A stretch of DNA of 64,000 bases from Thiomargarita sp. Lineage in GTDB: Bacteria > Pseudomonadota > Gammaproteobacteria > Beggiatoales > Beggiatoaceae. The stretch lies in the NCBI GenBank assembly GCA_020721005.1, contig DYNP01000008.1, positions 1-64,000 of the forward strand. Reading direction: 5' to 3'. Each line of letters begins with the position of its first letter. Position 1 is the first letter of the stretch. The position numbers and the translations under genes were made by a program. Shown here one piece after another: positions 6,336-14,929 of the stretch. Below the pieces are notes generated by a model. That model was not told the origin of the DNA. It did not search any database and worked only from the letters and a program-made list of their open reading frames with translations.

Positions 6336-8669
6336 TTACATCCTGGAAAGACGCAAACCCCTGTCGAAGTCCCTGAAAGTTGTACTGCTCCAATTACGGT
6401 AGGCACAACGCAACCCATTGTCATAGAGGCTCCAAGAACCCCCACGAAGGGGATGCGCATCAGAAGTACCTCCACTCATCCACGCACTTCCATCGGTGGG
6501 CGCTCCTTGATAATTCGAATGCCACAGGTCCTCACACCATTCCCAAACATTTCCATGCATGTCATACAAACCCCACGCATTGGGCTTCTTTTCTCCTACC
6601 GGGTGAGTTTCTCCCCCAGAATTTTCTGTGTACCACGCATAGTTTCCCAATTGGCTTGCCTCATCCCCAAATGAGTAAGCCGTCGTTGTTCCGGCCCGAC
6701 ATGCATATTCCCATTGCGCTTCACTCGGCAGCTTAAATTCCACTCCCAAACGCTTCGACAAGCGCTTGCGAAATTCATTGCAGTCGTCCCAACTTACATT
6801 CTCAACTGGACGCTGGGCACCCTTAAAATGAGAAGGATTCTTTCCCATAATCGCCTCATATTGTGCCTGAGTGATGGGATATTTGCCCATCCAAAAAGGG
6901 CTGGCTATCTTCACCTTGTGTTGTGGTCCTTCATCATCGTAATGCCCCTTCTCAGTTTCTGGAGACCCCATCATAAATTCCCCGGCTGGAATGTACATTA
7001 ACTCCAGTTGAACTCCTTTACCCAGTTCAAAACTCAACTGCCGATTGGTTCGACGTTCGCTGATTGTTCGACCTCGCTGATCCACCGTCACCACTTCAAA
7101 TTCAATGATTTCTGCCTGTGCAATGCAGTCAATAGACTTGGCCCAATCGGGATAAATTCCTCCAAAATACCGCAATGTTTCTCCAGCCAGTTTGGCAAAG
7201 GCCCCTTGTTTATCGTCCGGAGCTGCCAGCCAGGCCTTAAAATCCCAGGGCTGTCCGAAACGTTGGGAAACAAAGTCAGACACTCGCTTTTCCACCTCTT
7301 CTGCCCCAAGCTTAACGTCCAATCGCTGAGCCAACTTTTCCTTAAATTCATATTCCCTAAATTCAGGATAGAAATCATATTCTCCTGCTTTCCCCACCGG
7401 TTGTAACACGCCTCCCAAAAACACCTCAGCCAGATGCACTTGCTCAGACTCGGGCGCCATCACTTCTTGAATCAAACGCATCACTTCCAAAGTCACCGGT
7501 TGTGGCGCCACTTCAACCAAATACAGCGCCAATTGTTGGGCCTTAGGAGAAGCCAGGGACAGGAAACGAGCCACCCGTCCACCAGTAACTTCCGTAGATT
7601 CTGAGGGGTGTGCAACCGTGCTTTTCTGGAAATTCGGCTGGAATAACACCCCCGGAATCCACCATTGACCTTGTCCGGCCATCAATTTGGCCCAATACCC
7701 CAACATACGCGGCTCTAAGGTGGCAACTGGCAATTTCAAACCCTTGGGAATATCTTCCTCCAACCAAAATTCGGCGGCGTCATCTTCCAACTGTGCATTT
7801 AGTTGATAAGGCAGTTTGGAACGTAAATTCACTCGCAATCCCTGACGCAAACCGGTTCCCGACCACATGGTTTGGGGCAACAGGTGCAGCAAAGCCACTG
7901 GATGATAACGACTCCAATGATGCAAATTTTTCAATACACTGCCAGAATACCAACCGTCTGAAACTGCATCGCTGATCACCAGAATCAATCGTGGCCGCGT
8001 CAGATCAATCACTGCATTTAAGGGCTGAGGATTGCCCACACTGGCATAAGTACGCATGCTCAATTGTCCGCCCACTTCCTGGAACTTCCAAACCTGCAAA
8101 CGCCGAAAAGCACCGTGATGTTCCAACAGATGTCGCAATTCCTCCAAAACTGGCTGCCATACCCGCATGGACTCACTGTCTTCGATCAACAATAGGCCAT
8201 CAAATAGCCGCTCTGGAACACCTCGCAACACTGGCAACCACACCTGCGTTTCGGCCACCTGCTTTACTGTGGCGATCTCATCCAATTGCCAAACCGTGCG
8301 GGAAGGAATTTTTTTCAACAGCGGACGCAAGGATTTGGCCAGTTGACGAGCATGCGGCAACAAACGAGCGCTTGAAATGCGAATGGGCAGCCTATTTTTG
8401 TGTCTATCCGACCGTGAAAAAACAGGATATTCCCTAATGGGTATTTTTTCAGAGACCGGACTTGTTGAAGAAATTGGACTTGTTAAAGAGTCTGATGAAC
8501 TGTTGAGTGGGGAAGACTCAGGCTGCATTGACTTTGACTTTTGGGAACTTGACTTTTGGGAAACGAGGGAAGAAACTTGCAAGGCCAACCACAAAGCATC
8601 CTTAATTTCCTCCACAGTGACTTCAGGACAACAGTCATGCAGGGCAGTGATAAATTTTTCAAATGACAT
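6336..8669 (-). CDS. vWA-like/FGE-domain protein of a MoxR-nucleosidase conflict operon; DGR target 2
   Basis: A 777-residue protein in three parts. Residues 1-40 form a small acidic helical domain that may be an effector-associated or adaptor module, followed by a Ser-rich linker to about 80. Residues 95 to about 540 resemble SAV_2336-type proteins with a vWA-like fold; the MIDAS-like segment is LIEDSESM (161-168), reading E-x-S-x-S instead of D-x-S-x-S. Residues about 555-777 form an FGE/SUMF1-like C-type-lectin fold (MYIPAGEFMMGS, LPSEAQWEYACRAGTTT, GLYDMHGNVWEW, LRGGSW, GLRLSRM). Residues 738-776 are encoded by a DGR variable repeat. The two FGE catalytic cysteines are absent, so the domain should bind rather than modify. 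It is the last gene of a minus-strand operon after MoxR and the nucleosidase. The role in defence or self/non-self signalling is inferred. Confidence 0.85.
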   Translation of the reverse strand: MSFEKFITALHDCCPEVTVEEIKDALWLALQVSSLVSQKSSSQKSKSMQPESSPLNSSSDSLTSPISSTSPVSEKIPIREYPVFSRSDRHKNRLPIRISSARLLPHARQLAKSLRPLLKKIPSRTVWQLDEIATVKQVAETQVWLPVLRGVPERLFDGLLLIEDSESMRVWQPVLEELRHLLEHHGAFRRLQVWKFQEVGGQLSMRTYASVGNPQPLNAVIDLTRPRLILVISDAVSDGWYSGSVLKNLHHWSRYHPVALLHLLPQTMWSGTGLRQGLRVNLRSKLPYQLNAQLEDDAAEFWLEEDIPKGLKLPVATLEPRMLGYWAKLMAGQGQWWIPGVLFQPNFQKSTVAHPSESTEVTGGRVARFLSLASPKAQQLALYLVEVAPQPVTLEVMRLIQEVMAPESEQVHLAEVFLGGVLQPVGKAGEYDFYPEFREYEFKEKLAQRLDVKLGAEEVEKRVSDFVSQRFGQPWDFKAWLAAPDDKQGAFAKLAGETLRYFGGIYPDWAKSIDCIAQAEIIEFEVVTVDQRGRTISERRTNRQLSFELGKGVQLELMYIPAGEFMMGSPETEKGHYDDEGPQHKVKIASPFWMGKYPITQAQYEAIMGKNPSHFKGAQRPVENVSWDDCNEFRKRLSKRLGVEFKLPSEAQWEYACRAGTTTAYSFGDEASQLGNYAWYTENSGGETHPVGEKKPNAWGLYDMHGNVWEWCEDLWHSNYQGAPTDGSAWMSGGTSDAHPLRGGSWSLYDNGLRCAYRNWSSTTFRDFDRGLRLSRM
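6343..6458 (-). repeat. DGR variable repeat 2 (VR2), remote target
   Basis: Read on the minus strand from 6458 to 6343, this 116-bp block aligns without gaps to the template repeat at 52413-52528. There are 15 mismatches and every one is an A in the template (to G, T or C). The first 28 bp and the last 20 bp are unchanged. It encodes the end of the FGE-like domain, with the frame fixed by RGGSW and RGLRL. It lies about 44 kb from the RT, in opposite orientation. Confidence 0.95.
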
Positions 8670-8733
8670 CTCTTAAGCAACCTGGATTGTTCAGTGAACA
8701 GTGAATAGTTCCAAAATGTGAAGGAAAATTAAA

Positions 8734-9744
8734 TCAGTCTCTTTTTAAATTGGCCCACACGGCTGTCTTTAAGTTTTTCAAATCGGCCGCTTTGAGGTTA
8801 AGGGCCAAATGTATCATGTTGAGCAGTTGATCGTTGGCCAATTCTGTTTCCTTTCGTTTGTTTAAAAAGTCATCCACCCACTGTTCCACTTCTTTAGACA
8901 ATTGATGTTGCTTAAAATGAGCCTTGAGAATCTCAATCAATTGGGTTTTATCGGGAGGCTCTATTTCCAACTGCAGGCATCGACGCAAAAATGGGGGAGG
9001 AAAGTCTTTTTCCCCGTTGCTGGTCATGATCACCACCGGAAAGATCTGACAACGCACCTTTCCGTTTTCAATGTCCACGTGTCCCCCATCATGTAAGGGA
9101 ACTTCAATTTGCGCTTGCTTATCCGAACGCAGTAATTCTGGAATCTCAAACTCACCTTCCTCAAAGATATGGAGCAGATCATTGGGCAAATCAATGTCAC
9201 TTTTGTCAATTTCATCGATCAGCAATAACCGAGGTCGGTCCCGGGCAGCAAAAGCGGTTCCCAAAGGACCCAATTTTAAATAATTGCCAATACTTGGTGC
9301 CGTGTGATTTTCCTTATGAAGAGCGGCATCTTGCAAACGAGCCACCGCATCGTAATGATACAAACCCTCCTGTAAAGTAGAGCGAGTGGTGATTGACCAC
9401 CGCAACACCTTACCCAACCCCAATTCATAGGCCACAGCATAGGCCAAGGTGGTCTTGCCCGTACCTGGCTTACCGGTCACCAATAAGGGACGACGCAGGT
9501 ACAAAGCCGCGTTGACTCGTTCTATTTCATTGAAATTAGTGCGATTTGGCCGAAACTCAGCCCCTCGGTTCCTGCAAGAATCATCATTTGGAATACTATT
9601 CTTAGGAAGATCTTTGTACTCAGCAGGGTTCTCAATAAAGTTACGCCAGGGAGGAGGTTTGGGCAATCTTTTAATGGCATCTGGATTGGGGTGAGCCGTG
9701 CCTTGATAAATCCACCAATCCGGTGGCGAAGTTGGTTTTGACAT
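8734..9744 (-). CDS. MoxR-type AAA+ ATPase of the conflict operon
   Basis: A 336-residue AAA+ protein of the MoxR group. Walker A is GKPGTGKT at 91-98, Walker B is LLLIDEID at 173-180, and a sensor-like MTSNGEKDFPPPFLRRC lies further on; a lid domain follows at about 270-336. MoxR ATPases typically act with vWA proteins to remodel or activate partners using ATP. Here the vWA-like gene follows at 64 bp and the nucleosidase precedes at 21 bp on the same strand, so the three proteins probably form one complex. The N-terminal 70 residues (WWIYQGTAHPNPD...PPPWR) are an extension seen in conflict-system MoxR proteins. Confidence 0.9.
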   Translation of the reverse strand: MSKPTSPPDWWIYQGTAHPNPDAIKRLPKPPPWRNFIENPAEYKDLPKNSIPNDDSCRNRGAEFRPNRTNFNEIERVNAALYLRRPLLVTGKPGTGKTTLAYAVAYELGLGKVLRWSITTRSTLQEGLYHYDAVARLQDAALHKENHTAPSIGNYLKLGPLGTAFAARDRPRLLLIDEIDKSDIDLPNDLLHIFEEGEFEIPELLRSDKQAQIEVPLHDGGHVDIENGKVRCQIFPVVIMTSNGEKDFPPPFLRRCLQLEIEPPDKTQLIEILKAHFKQHQLSKEVEQWVDDFLNKRKETELANDQLLNMIHLALNLKAADLKNLKTAVWANLKRD

Positions 9745-9765
9745 AAAACAATCCTTAGAGAATGA

Positions 9766-11397
9766 TTATTTGGGAGCAGTATAAGGGGAAAATTTTGAAA
9801 AGGGAGGCTGCCTGTCCGGATTGTCCCATAACAGAGACAGTCCCTGCAGTCCTTGTGCACGCAATTGCTTGAGTTGCTTGGGCAACTGGGCAAAGGTGAG
9901 CGACTGGACAGCAGCCAATTGCTCATAAACTGGTTGGCAGTTTTGAGTGTCATCCGTTGGCCACAACAGGAATGGAGGACCCCATTGAACACATTTGAAA
10001 ATGACGGCAGGCATTTCAGATGGAAAATCAAGCACAAACAAAGCAATGGGCTCATCGCTCAAGTTCGGCCCAAAAACAGATTTACATTCTTCCCCGTTGG
10101 AACAACACCGATGTTGATAGCCGGTCTTTAATGGGTCATCTAAACGCTTCTTATATTTACTCCAACAATTTGAAAGACGACGAAACATATCGTCATTCTC
10201 AAATCTTTCTGTAGACCGTATGACTAACTGATAAGCTGCACCCAATTTTTCTTCCAACTCAACATCAATAATCCAATCCCCAATTGGCTCTTTCAACAAT
10301 TCTTTGGGTAAAAAGACTTCAATCACAAAATCCTCGTCACAATGACATTTTTTATCAGCAAGTATTTTATTTATCGACTTATTGATTTCAATGGGTAACT
10401 CTGACTTCTTATGGCGTTGAGGTCCGTGAACTTGATAGAGTGACGTTTTATGATCAGTTAACCAGACTTGAAGGTCATATGAATCCTGATTGCGATCCTC
10501 CTGCGACAACTTGACAATCAAGGATGAAACCAGCTTCTGTTCCCCTGAGTCTGCGCCAGGTTGTTCCTCCTTATCATGGGCAATGCTAGATAGAGGCTCC
10601 AACTCATCCAACATATCCAACATGGCAAAAGCAAAAGCCGCTGCATTTTGGGCAGCGATGGGTTGCCATGTTTTGTCATGACTGGCAGTTTTAGACAACA
10701 GGTCAGAAATGCCTCGAATAACAATACCATCAACCGCTTTATTGACATCAACCGCGTTTAGAAAGCCCAATCCCTCCATTTCCACTGCCAACACATCATT
10801 CATATGCTTCCGCAAGAAGTCATGAAGTTGGGTGCGTTCAGTAACCACTTGCTCACCACCCGCAATTGGGGCTATAAAACTTTGTAGATTATCAATTGGC
10901 CGCTCCGATGCTCGTTTGATTTTGGACACCCAATTCTCCTTTTTCACACGAGGAGCACATTGCACCAATTCATGGCTGGAACGATAAACATCTCCTCGAG
11001 GATAAAAAACCTCTTTGGAAAATAATTTGGGAAAGTATTCAGAAAGTACCCCCTGATTTACGGACTTTCCTTTTTCATAGCCTCTCACAAAGCTGGCAGC
11101 CACTACATCTCCCAATGACACGTCTTTTACTCCACCGGCAATCCCCACAAAAAAGGCATAGTTGGGTTTAAAATGCTCAAAAGCCCGCTCTGCTTCAATA
11201 CCAGATTTGTTATTGCCATCACCTGTTTGCGTCACTATAATGCGCCATTTCTGCTTGCTCGATGAATAATTACCCACATCATAAACAGTTCCTTTATACT
11301 TTTTATGGGTAACCTCTGCCAAATGCTCAACCACAGCCTCACGCTCAAGTGGAAGCGCCGTCAAAAACACCACTGTAGGAAGTGATTTTTCCGTCAT
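9766..11397 (-). CDS. Nucleoside phosphorylase/nucleosidase fused to a VMAP-C-like domain
   Basis: A 543-residue protein from the ATG at 11397, chosen because AGGAGGGTTTA stands directly before it; an in-frame ATG at 11421 lacks such a site. Residues 1 to about 260 are a PNP/UDP-phosphorylase-like fold related to MTA/SAH nucleosidases (VVFLTALPLEREAV, FVGIAGGVKDVSLGDVVAA, AVEMEGLGFLNA, VIRGISDLL). Residues about 290-543 contain WLTDHKTSLYQVHG, IEVFLPKELL, YQLVIRSTERF and a C-terminal GPPFLLWP, resembling the C-terminal domain of vWA-MoxR-associated proteins (VMAP-C). In such ternary systems the N-terminal domain is the variable effector; here it would cleave a nucleoside or nucleotide signal or deplete a metabolite. 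It is the first gene of the operon. The effector role is inferred from family context. Confidence 0.8.
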   Translation of the reverse strand: MTEKSLPTVVFLTALPLEREAVVEHLAEVTHKKYKGTVYDVGNYSSSKQKWRIIVTQTGDGNNKSGIEAERAFEHFKPNYAFFVGIAGGVKDVSLGDVVAASFVRGYEKGKSVNQGVLSEYFPKLFSKEVFYPRGDVYRSSHELVQCAPRVKKENWVSKIKRASERPIDNLQSFIAPIAGGEQVVTERTQLHDFLRKHMNDVLAVEMEGLGFLNAVDVNKAVDGIVIRGISDLLSKTASHDKTWQPIAAQNAAAFAFAMLDMLDELEPLSSIAHDKEEQPGADSGEQKLVSSLIVKLSQEDRNQDSYDLQVWLTDHKTSLYQVHGPQRHKKSELPIEINKSINKILADKKCHCDEDFVIEVFLPKELLKEPIGDWIIDVELEEKLGAAYQLVIRSTERFENDDMFRRLSNCWSKYKKRLDDPLKTGYQHRCCSNGEECKSVFGPNLSDEPIALFVLDFPSEMPAVIFKCVQWGPPFLLWPTDDTQNCQPVYEQLAAVQSLTFAQLPKQLKQLRAQGLQGLSLLWDNPDRQPPFSKFSPYTAPK

Positions 11398-11458
11398 TAA
11401 ACCCTCCTGAAAAAAAACCATGATACTCGTCTACTTAATTACCAGAAAAATAATCCTC

Positions 11459-11464
11459 TGTCAA
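11459..11464 (-). promoter_or_regulatory. Possible -35 element for the conflict operon
   Basis: TTGACA on the minus strand, about 60 bp before the nucleosidase ATG, matches the sigma-70 -35 consensus exactly. The -10 region is poor (GGTAAT or TAATTA at 15-17 bp), so this may be a weak or regulated promoter. Confidence 0.35.
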
Positions 11465-11499
11465 CTTACAACTTCTCAGTCTCTCTGCCTTTTAACCTA

Positions 11500-11528
11500 T
11501 TGATGGATGACCTAAGCTTTGCTATAAT
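11500..11528 (+). promoter_or_regulatory. Sigma-70-type promoter of zapE
   Basis: TTGATG (11500-11505), a 17-bp spacer and a perfect TATAAT (11523-11528), about 32 bp before the zapE ATG. It is one of the clearest promoters in the window. Confidence 0.7.
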
Positions 11529-11560
11529 TATAATGCACTGCAACATAATAGGTGATTATC

Positions 11561-12661
11561 ATGACAATCTCTCCTCTTGAACGTTATCAACATGATTTAC
11601 AACGCTCTGATTTTATTCCAGACACTGCTCAACTGAATGTGGTCGAACGCACTCAACACTTGTATCAAGCCCTGCTGGAAAGCACTCAATCCCATCATGG
11701 ACGACTGGCTGCCCTGCGCAATAGGTTTATGTCATTCAAAAAAACTCCTGTGCGAGGACTCTATCTTTGGGGCGGGGTGGGACGCGGCAAAACTTACCTG
11801 GTGGACAATTTTTACCACAGCCTGCCGTTTAAACACAAAATGCGCCTGCACTTTCACCATTTTATGCAACAAGTCCACGGCGATCTCAAACACTTACCCA
11901 ATCAAATCAATCCCTTAATCATCGTCGCCACCCACCTGGCAGAACAAGCGGGCGTCATCTGCCTGGACGAATTTTTCGTCGCCGACATCGCCGATGCCAT
12001 GATTCTCAGCGGCCTGCTCAAAGCCCTATTTGAACTGCAAGTCACCTTGGTCGCCACTTCCAACACTGCCCCCGATGACCTCTATAAAACCGGTCTCCAA
12101 CGAGAACGATTCCTCCCAGCCATCGCCTTAATCAAGCAACATATGGACATCATCAATGTTGAAACTGGCACCGACTATCGTCTGCGCAGCCTGGAACGGG
12201 CCGAAACTTACTATTATCCTCTGGGACCGAACTCCGCTGCCCAACTGGAAAAACAGTTCCAAACCCTAGCCCCCGATCGAGGCAAACCTCATATTCTCGA
12301 AATCAATGGCCGCAAACTCCCTACCTTGCGCCTATCTGATGGCATTGTCTGGTTCGATTTCCAAACCTTATGCAACATTCCCCGCGCTGTGGCCGATTAC
12401 ATTGAATTGGCGCGCTGCTTTAACACCGTCCTGATCAGCAATATTCCCCAAATGGATGACAGTGCCGAAGACCATGTATTGCGCCTGATCAACTTGGTTG
12501 ATGAATTTTATGATCGCAATGTCAAACTGATTCTCTCTGCCCAAACCGCGCCGGAATATCTCTATCAAGGTGAACGTCAACTATTACCCTTTCAACGCAC
12601 ATTGAGTCGTCTGCGAGAAATGGGCTCTCAGCGTTACTTGGAACGCGGCCATTTACCTTAA
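11561..12661 (+). CDS. zapE: Cell division protein ZapE (AFG1-like ATPase)
   Basis: A 366-residue P-loop ATPase that in gammaproteobacteria associates with the Z-ring during constriction under stress. Walker A is GGVGRGKT at 71-78 and Walker B is ICLDEFFVADIADAMIL near residues 128-144. I chose the ATG at 11561 (MTISPLERYQHDL), preceded by AGGTG; the frame also offers a GTG at 11552. Length and the C-terminal FQRTLSRLREMGS fit the family. It has its own promoter directly upstream. Confidence 0.93.
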   Translation: MTISPLERYQHDLQRSDFIPDTAQLNVVERTQHLYQALLESTQSHHGRLAALRNRFMSFKKTPVRGLYLWGGVGRGKTYLVDNFYHSLPFKHKMRLHFHHFMQQVHGDLKHLPNQINPLIIVATHLAEQAGVICLDEFFVADIADAMILSGLLKALFELQVTLVATSNTAPDDLYKTGLQRERFLPAIALIKQHMDIINVETGTDYRLRSLERAETYYYPLGPNSAAQLEKQFQTLAPDRGKPHILEINGRKLPTLRLSDGIVWFDFQTLCNIPRAVADYIELARCFNTVLISNIPQMDDSAEDHVLRLINLVDEFYDRNVKLILSAQTAPEYLYQGERQLLPFQRTLSRLREMGSQRYLERGHLP

Positions 12662-12720
12662 ACTCAAATTATTTTATACTCGAATGATCTTAAACTGTAA
12701 TCATTTGAGCAACTCATACT

Positions 12721-13125
12721 TTGACAACTCATCCTTTCATCTTACTGGCCGATCTCACGGTCCTATTTCACGCCAGCTTTGTACTGTTTATCGTGGTTGG
12801 ACAACTCCTAATTACCTTGGGCTGGTGGCAAAGTTGGCGATGGTCCCAAAACCTCCTATTTCGCATCTTACACCTATCGGCCATCAGCTATGTGGTTATA
12901 GAAACCTGGCTGGGCATTCCCTGCCCCCTGACTCTGTTGGAATCCAAACTGCGTATTTTGGGCGGACAAACTGCCACTGACCTTGGTTTTATTGCCTATT
13001 GGATGCACCGCATACTCTTTTACACCGCCCCAGATTGGGTATTTACACTGCTCTATTCCCTATTTGGTGGCTGGGTCGTCTTAACCTTTTGGTATTACCC
13101 TCCCCAAAGAAAATCGCCCTTATGA
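12721..13125 (+). CDS. DUF2784 family membrane protein
   Basis: A 134-residue protein with four predicted membrane segments (about 5-32, 44-62, 84-100, 108-126). HASFVLFIVVGQLL near the N-terminus, ETWLGIPCPLT in the middle and a C-terminal FGGWVVLTFWYYPP fit the DUF2784 family. The function is unknown. The best start is a TTG at 12721. Its stop overlaps the next start as ATGA, so the next gene is translationally coupled. Confidence 0.75.
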   Translation: MTTHPFILLADLTVLFHASFVLFIVVGQLLITLGWWQSWRWSQNLLFRILHLSAISYVVIETWLGIPCPLTLLESKLRILGGQTATDLGFIAYWMHRILFYTAPDWVFTLLYSLFGGWVVLTFWYYPPQRKSPL

Positions 13126-14873
13126 ACTTTGCGTTGACCTTTGTCTGCCAAGCTGGGGAATTGGAAATCAAATCGCTGTTACTGGCACTGTCCCTAAAAC
13201 GTCACTTGGTTGGCGATTATGAATGCATAGCAGCCATTCCCCAGCCCCCCAGCCAATGGGGAACAGTCTCTCCAACCACGCTCCAACTGTTCCAAACACT
13301 GGGAATCCGGACAGTTCCCATCACCAACCCCATTCACAACAACTATCCCATTGGCCACAAAATTGCCTGTTTGGGCATCACCACCACCGCCAAAAAACTT
13401 ATCTTTTTAGACAGCGACCTGCTCTGCTTACGATCATTCCCTTTGTCTTTCCCCGCTCCATTCAGTGCCAAACCGGCCGATCTCGCCACGTTTACCTATG
13501 ATTTGATTGCCTGGCAACGCATGTACCAATTGTTTAAGCTGGAATTTCCCCGTTGGCGAACCTTAAGCAGTGTCACTGGGGAATTGATGATTCCCTATTT
13601 CAATGCTGGCATGATTGTAATCGATAACCACTTGAATTTTGCTGAAATTTGGGCAGATTCCTGTCGCCAAATTGACGCTGATCCCAACATTCCCAACAAG
13701 CGTCCCTGGTTGGATCAATTTGGATTGTCCATGACCTTACTGAGACTGAATATAAATCATTTTGCCTTGGATGAACGCTTCAACTTTCCAGCCCATTTAA
13801 AACCCCTGCCTTCCCAACTGCCATTTTTGGTGCACTATCACTGTCCCACAGTCATCAGAAGAGAATTCCCGTTGCTGCAATTGGTCAGGGAACTGATCCA
13901 AAATTATCCACAATTGACAGAATTATTGGCTTCTGAGGCTCGTTATGCTCCCCTGCTGCAACCTTGGCAATTAAAACCCCGCAAATCTTGGCGGTCCCGA
14001 TGGATGCCTAGACATTCTCGCCCCACTGTAACTGCCAAATTGCCCCTGCCCGAAGTGCTGATCACGGGCATTCCCCGCAGTGGCACCAGTTACCTCTGTC
14101 GCTTATTGCACAGTCTCCAAGACTGTGTGGTGATCAACGAGCCCGTGCCTGTCCATGCTCCCTTGATCAAGGACTATTATCCTTGGGAAGTGGCAATTTA
14201 TTATCGGAATATGCGACGAGATATTTTGGAAGGTTTGCCAATTGAGAATAAGATCGAGGCAGGACAAGTGATTGAAGATACGAAGATAATTGATCAACGT
14301 TCCCATTATCATCCCCAAGTCACTTGTCCCGATTTTTTATTGGCGACTAAAAACACTTTGGCTTATTTGGCGAGAATTCCCCATTTACGTAGGGTGATGC
14401 CGACAGCGCTGCAGGTGGCTTGTGTGCGCCATCCTCTGGACACTGTGGCATCTTGGAAAAGCAGTTTTCCACATTTACAACGGGCTCAAGTGCAGCAATT
14501 CCCAGTGGGTCACCCCACCGATCCCTTATTGTCTCGTTGGCAGCAGCAACGCTTGGCAGAAATTGAGACCAATACTTGTGAGGCTGTGAAACGGGCGCTG
14601 TTGTGGCGTTATTTGGCAGAATATGTGTTGATGAATGAATCTGGGATGCTGCTGATTCGATATGAGGATTTGGTGACAGAGCCGGCTCAATTACTTAAAC
14701 GGATTTTGGCTAAATTGCCTCATGCACCGGCTTATTGTCCTCTGTTACCCATATTGCCTTCAACGGTCAGGCAACAACGAATGGTATTGAATATCGAGGA
14801 TTATCAAGCAGTTACTGATATTTGTGGGGAAAGTGCTTTGGCTTTGGGTTATGATTTGACCCAATTTGTTTGA
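13122..14873 (+). CDS. Glycosyltransferase-like/sulfotransferase fusion protein
   Basis: A 583-residue protein. The ATG at 13122 overlaps the upstream TGA, and MNFALTFVCQAGELEIKS is the natural start; an open extension to 12999 only reads through DUF2784 in another frame. Residues 1-260 look like a GT-A nucleotide-sugar transferase with the metal motif DSD at 97-99 (LIFLDSDLLCL) and FNAGMIVID at 160-168. Residues 311-583 are a PAPS-dependent sulfotransferase with the 5'-phosphosulfate loop VLITGIPRSGTSYL and the 3'-phosphate motif RHPLDTVAS at 436-444. It may build and then sulfate a glycan. No signal peptide is seen. The acceptor is unknown. Confidence 0.8.
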   Translation: MNFALTFVCQAGELEIKSLLLALSLKRHLVGDYECIAAIPQPPSQWGTVSPTTLQLFQTLGIRTVPITNPIHNNYPIGHKIACLGITTTAKKLIFLDSDLLCLRSFPLSFPAPFSAKPADLATFTYDLIAWQRMYQLFKLEFPRWRTLSSVTGELMIPYFNAGMIVIDNHLNFAEIWADSCRQIDADPNIPNKRPWLDQFGLSMTLLRLNINHFALDERFNFPAHLKPLPSQLPFLVHYHCPTVIRREFPLLQLVRELIQNYPQLTELLASEARYAPLLQPWQLKPRKSWRSRWMPRHSRPTVTAKLPLPEVLITGIPRSGTSYLCRLLHSLQDCVVINEPVPVHAPLIKDYYPWEVAIYYRNMRRDILEGLPIENKIEAGQVIEDTKIIDQRSHYHPQVTCPDFLLATKNTLAYLARIPHLRRVMPTALQVACVRHPLDTVASWKSSFPHLQRAQVQQFPVGHPTDPLLSRWQQQRLAEIETNTCEAVKRALLWRYLAEYVLMNESGMLLIRYEDLVTEPAQLLKRILAKLPHAPAYCPLLPILPSTVRQQRMVLNIEDYQAVTDICGESALALGYDLTQFV

Positions 14874-14929
14874 GGAGACCGGCTGAATGGTGGGCAACAT
14901 TTTGATTCAGACAAAACAGTTAGTCCGGG

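Noticed and set aside
12999-13121. Longer N-terminus of the glycosyltransferase-sulfotransferase
   Set aside because: The extension reads through the DUF2784 gene in another frame; the ATGA junction at 13122 is a standard coupled start.
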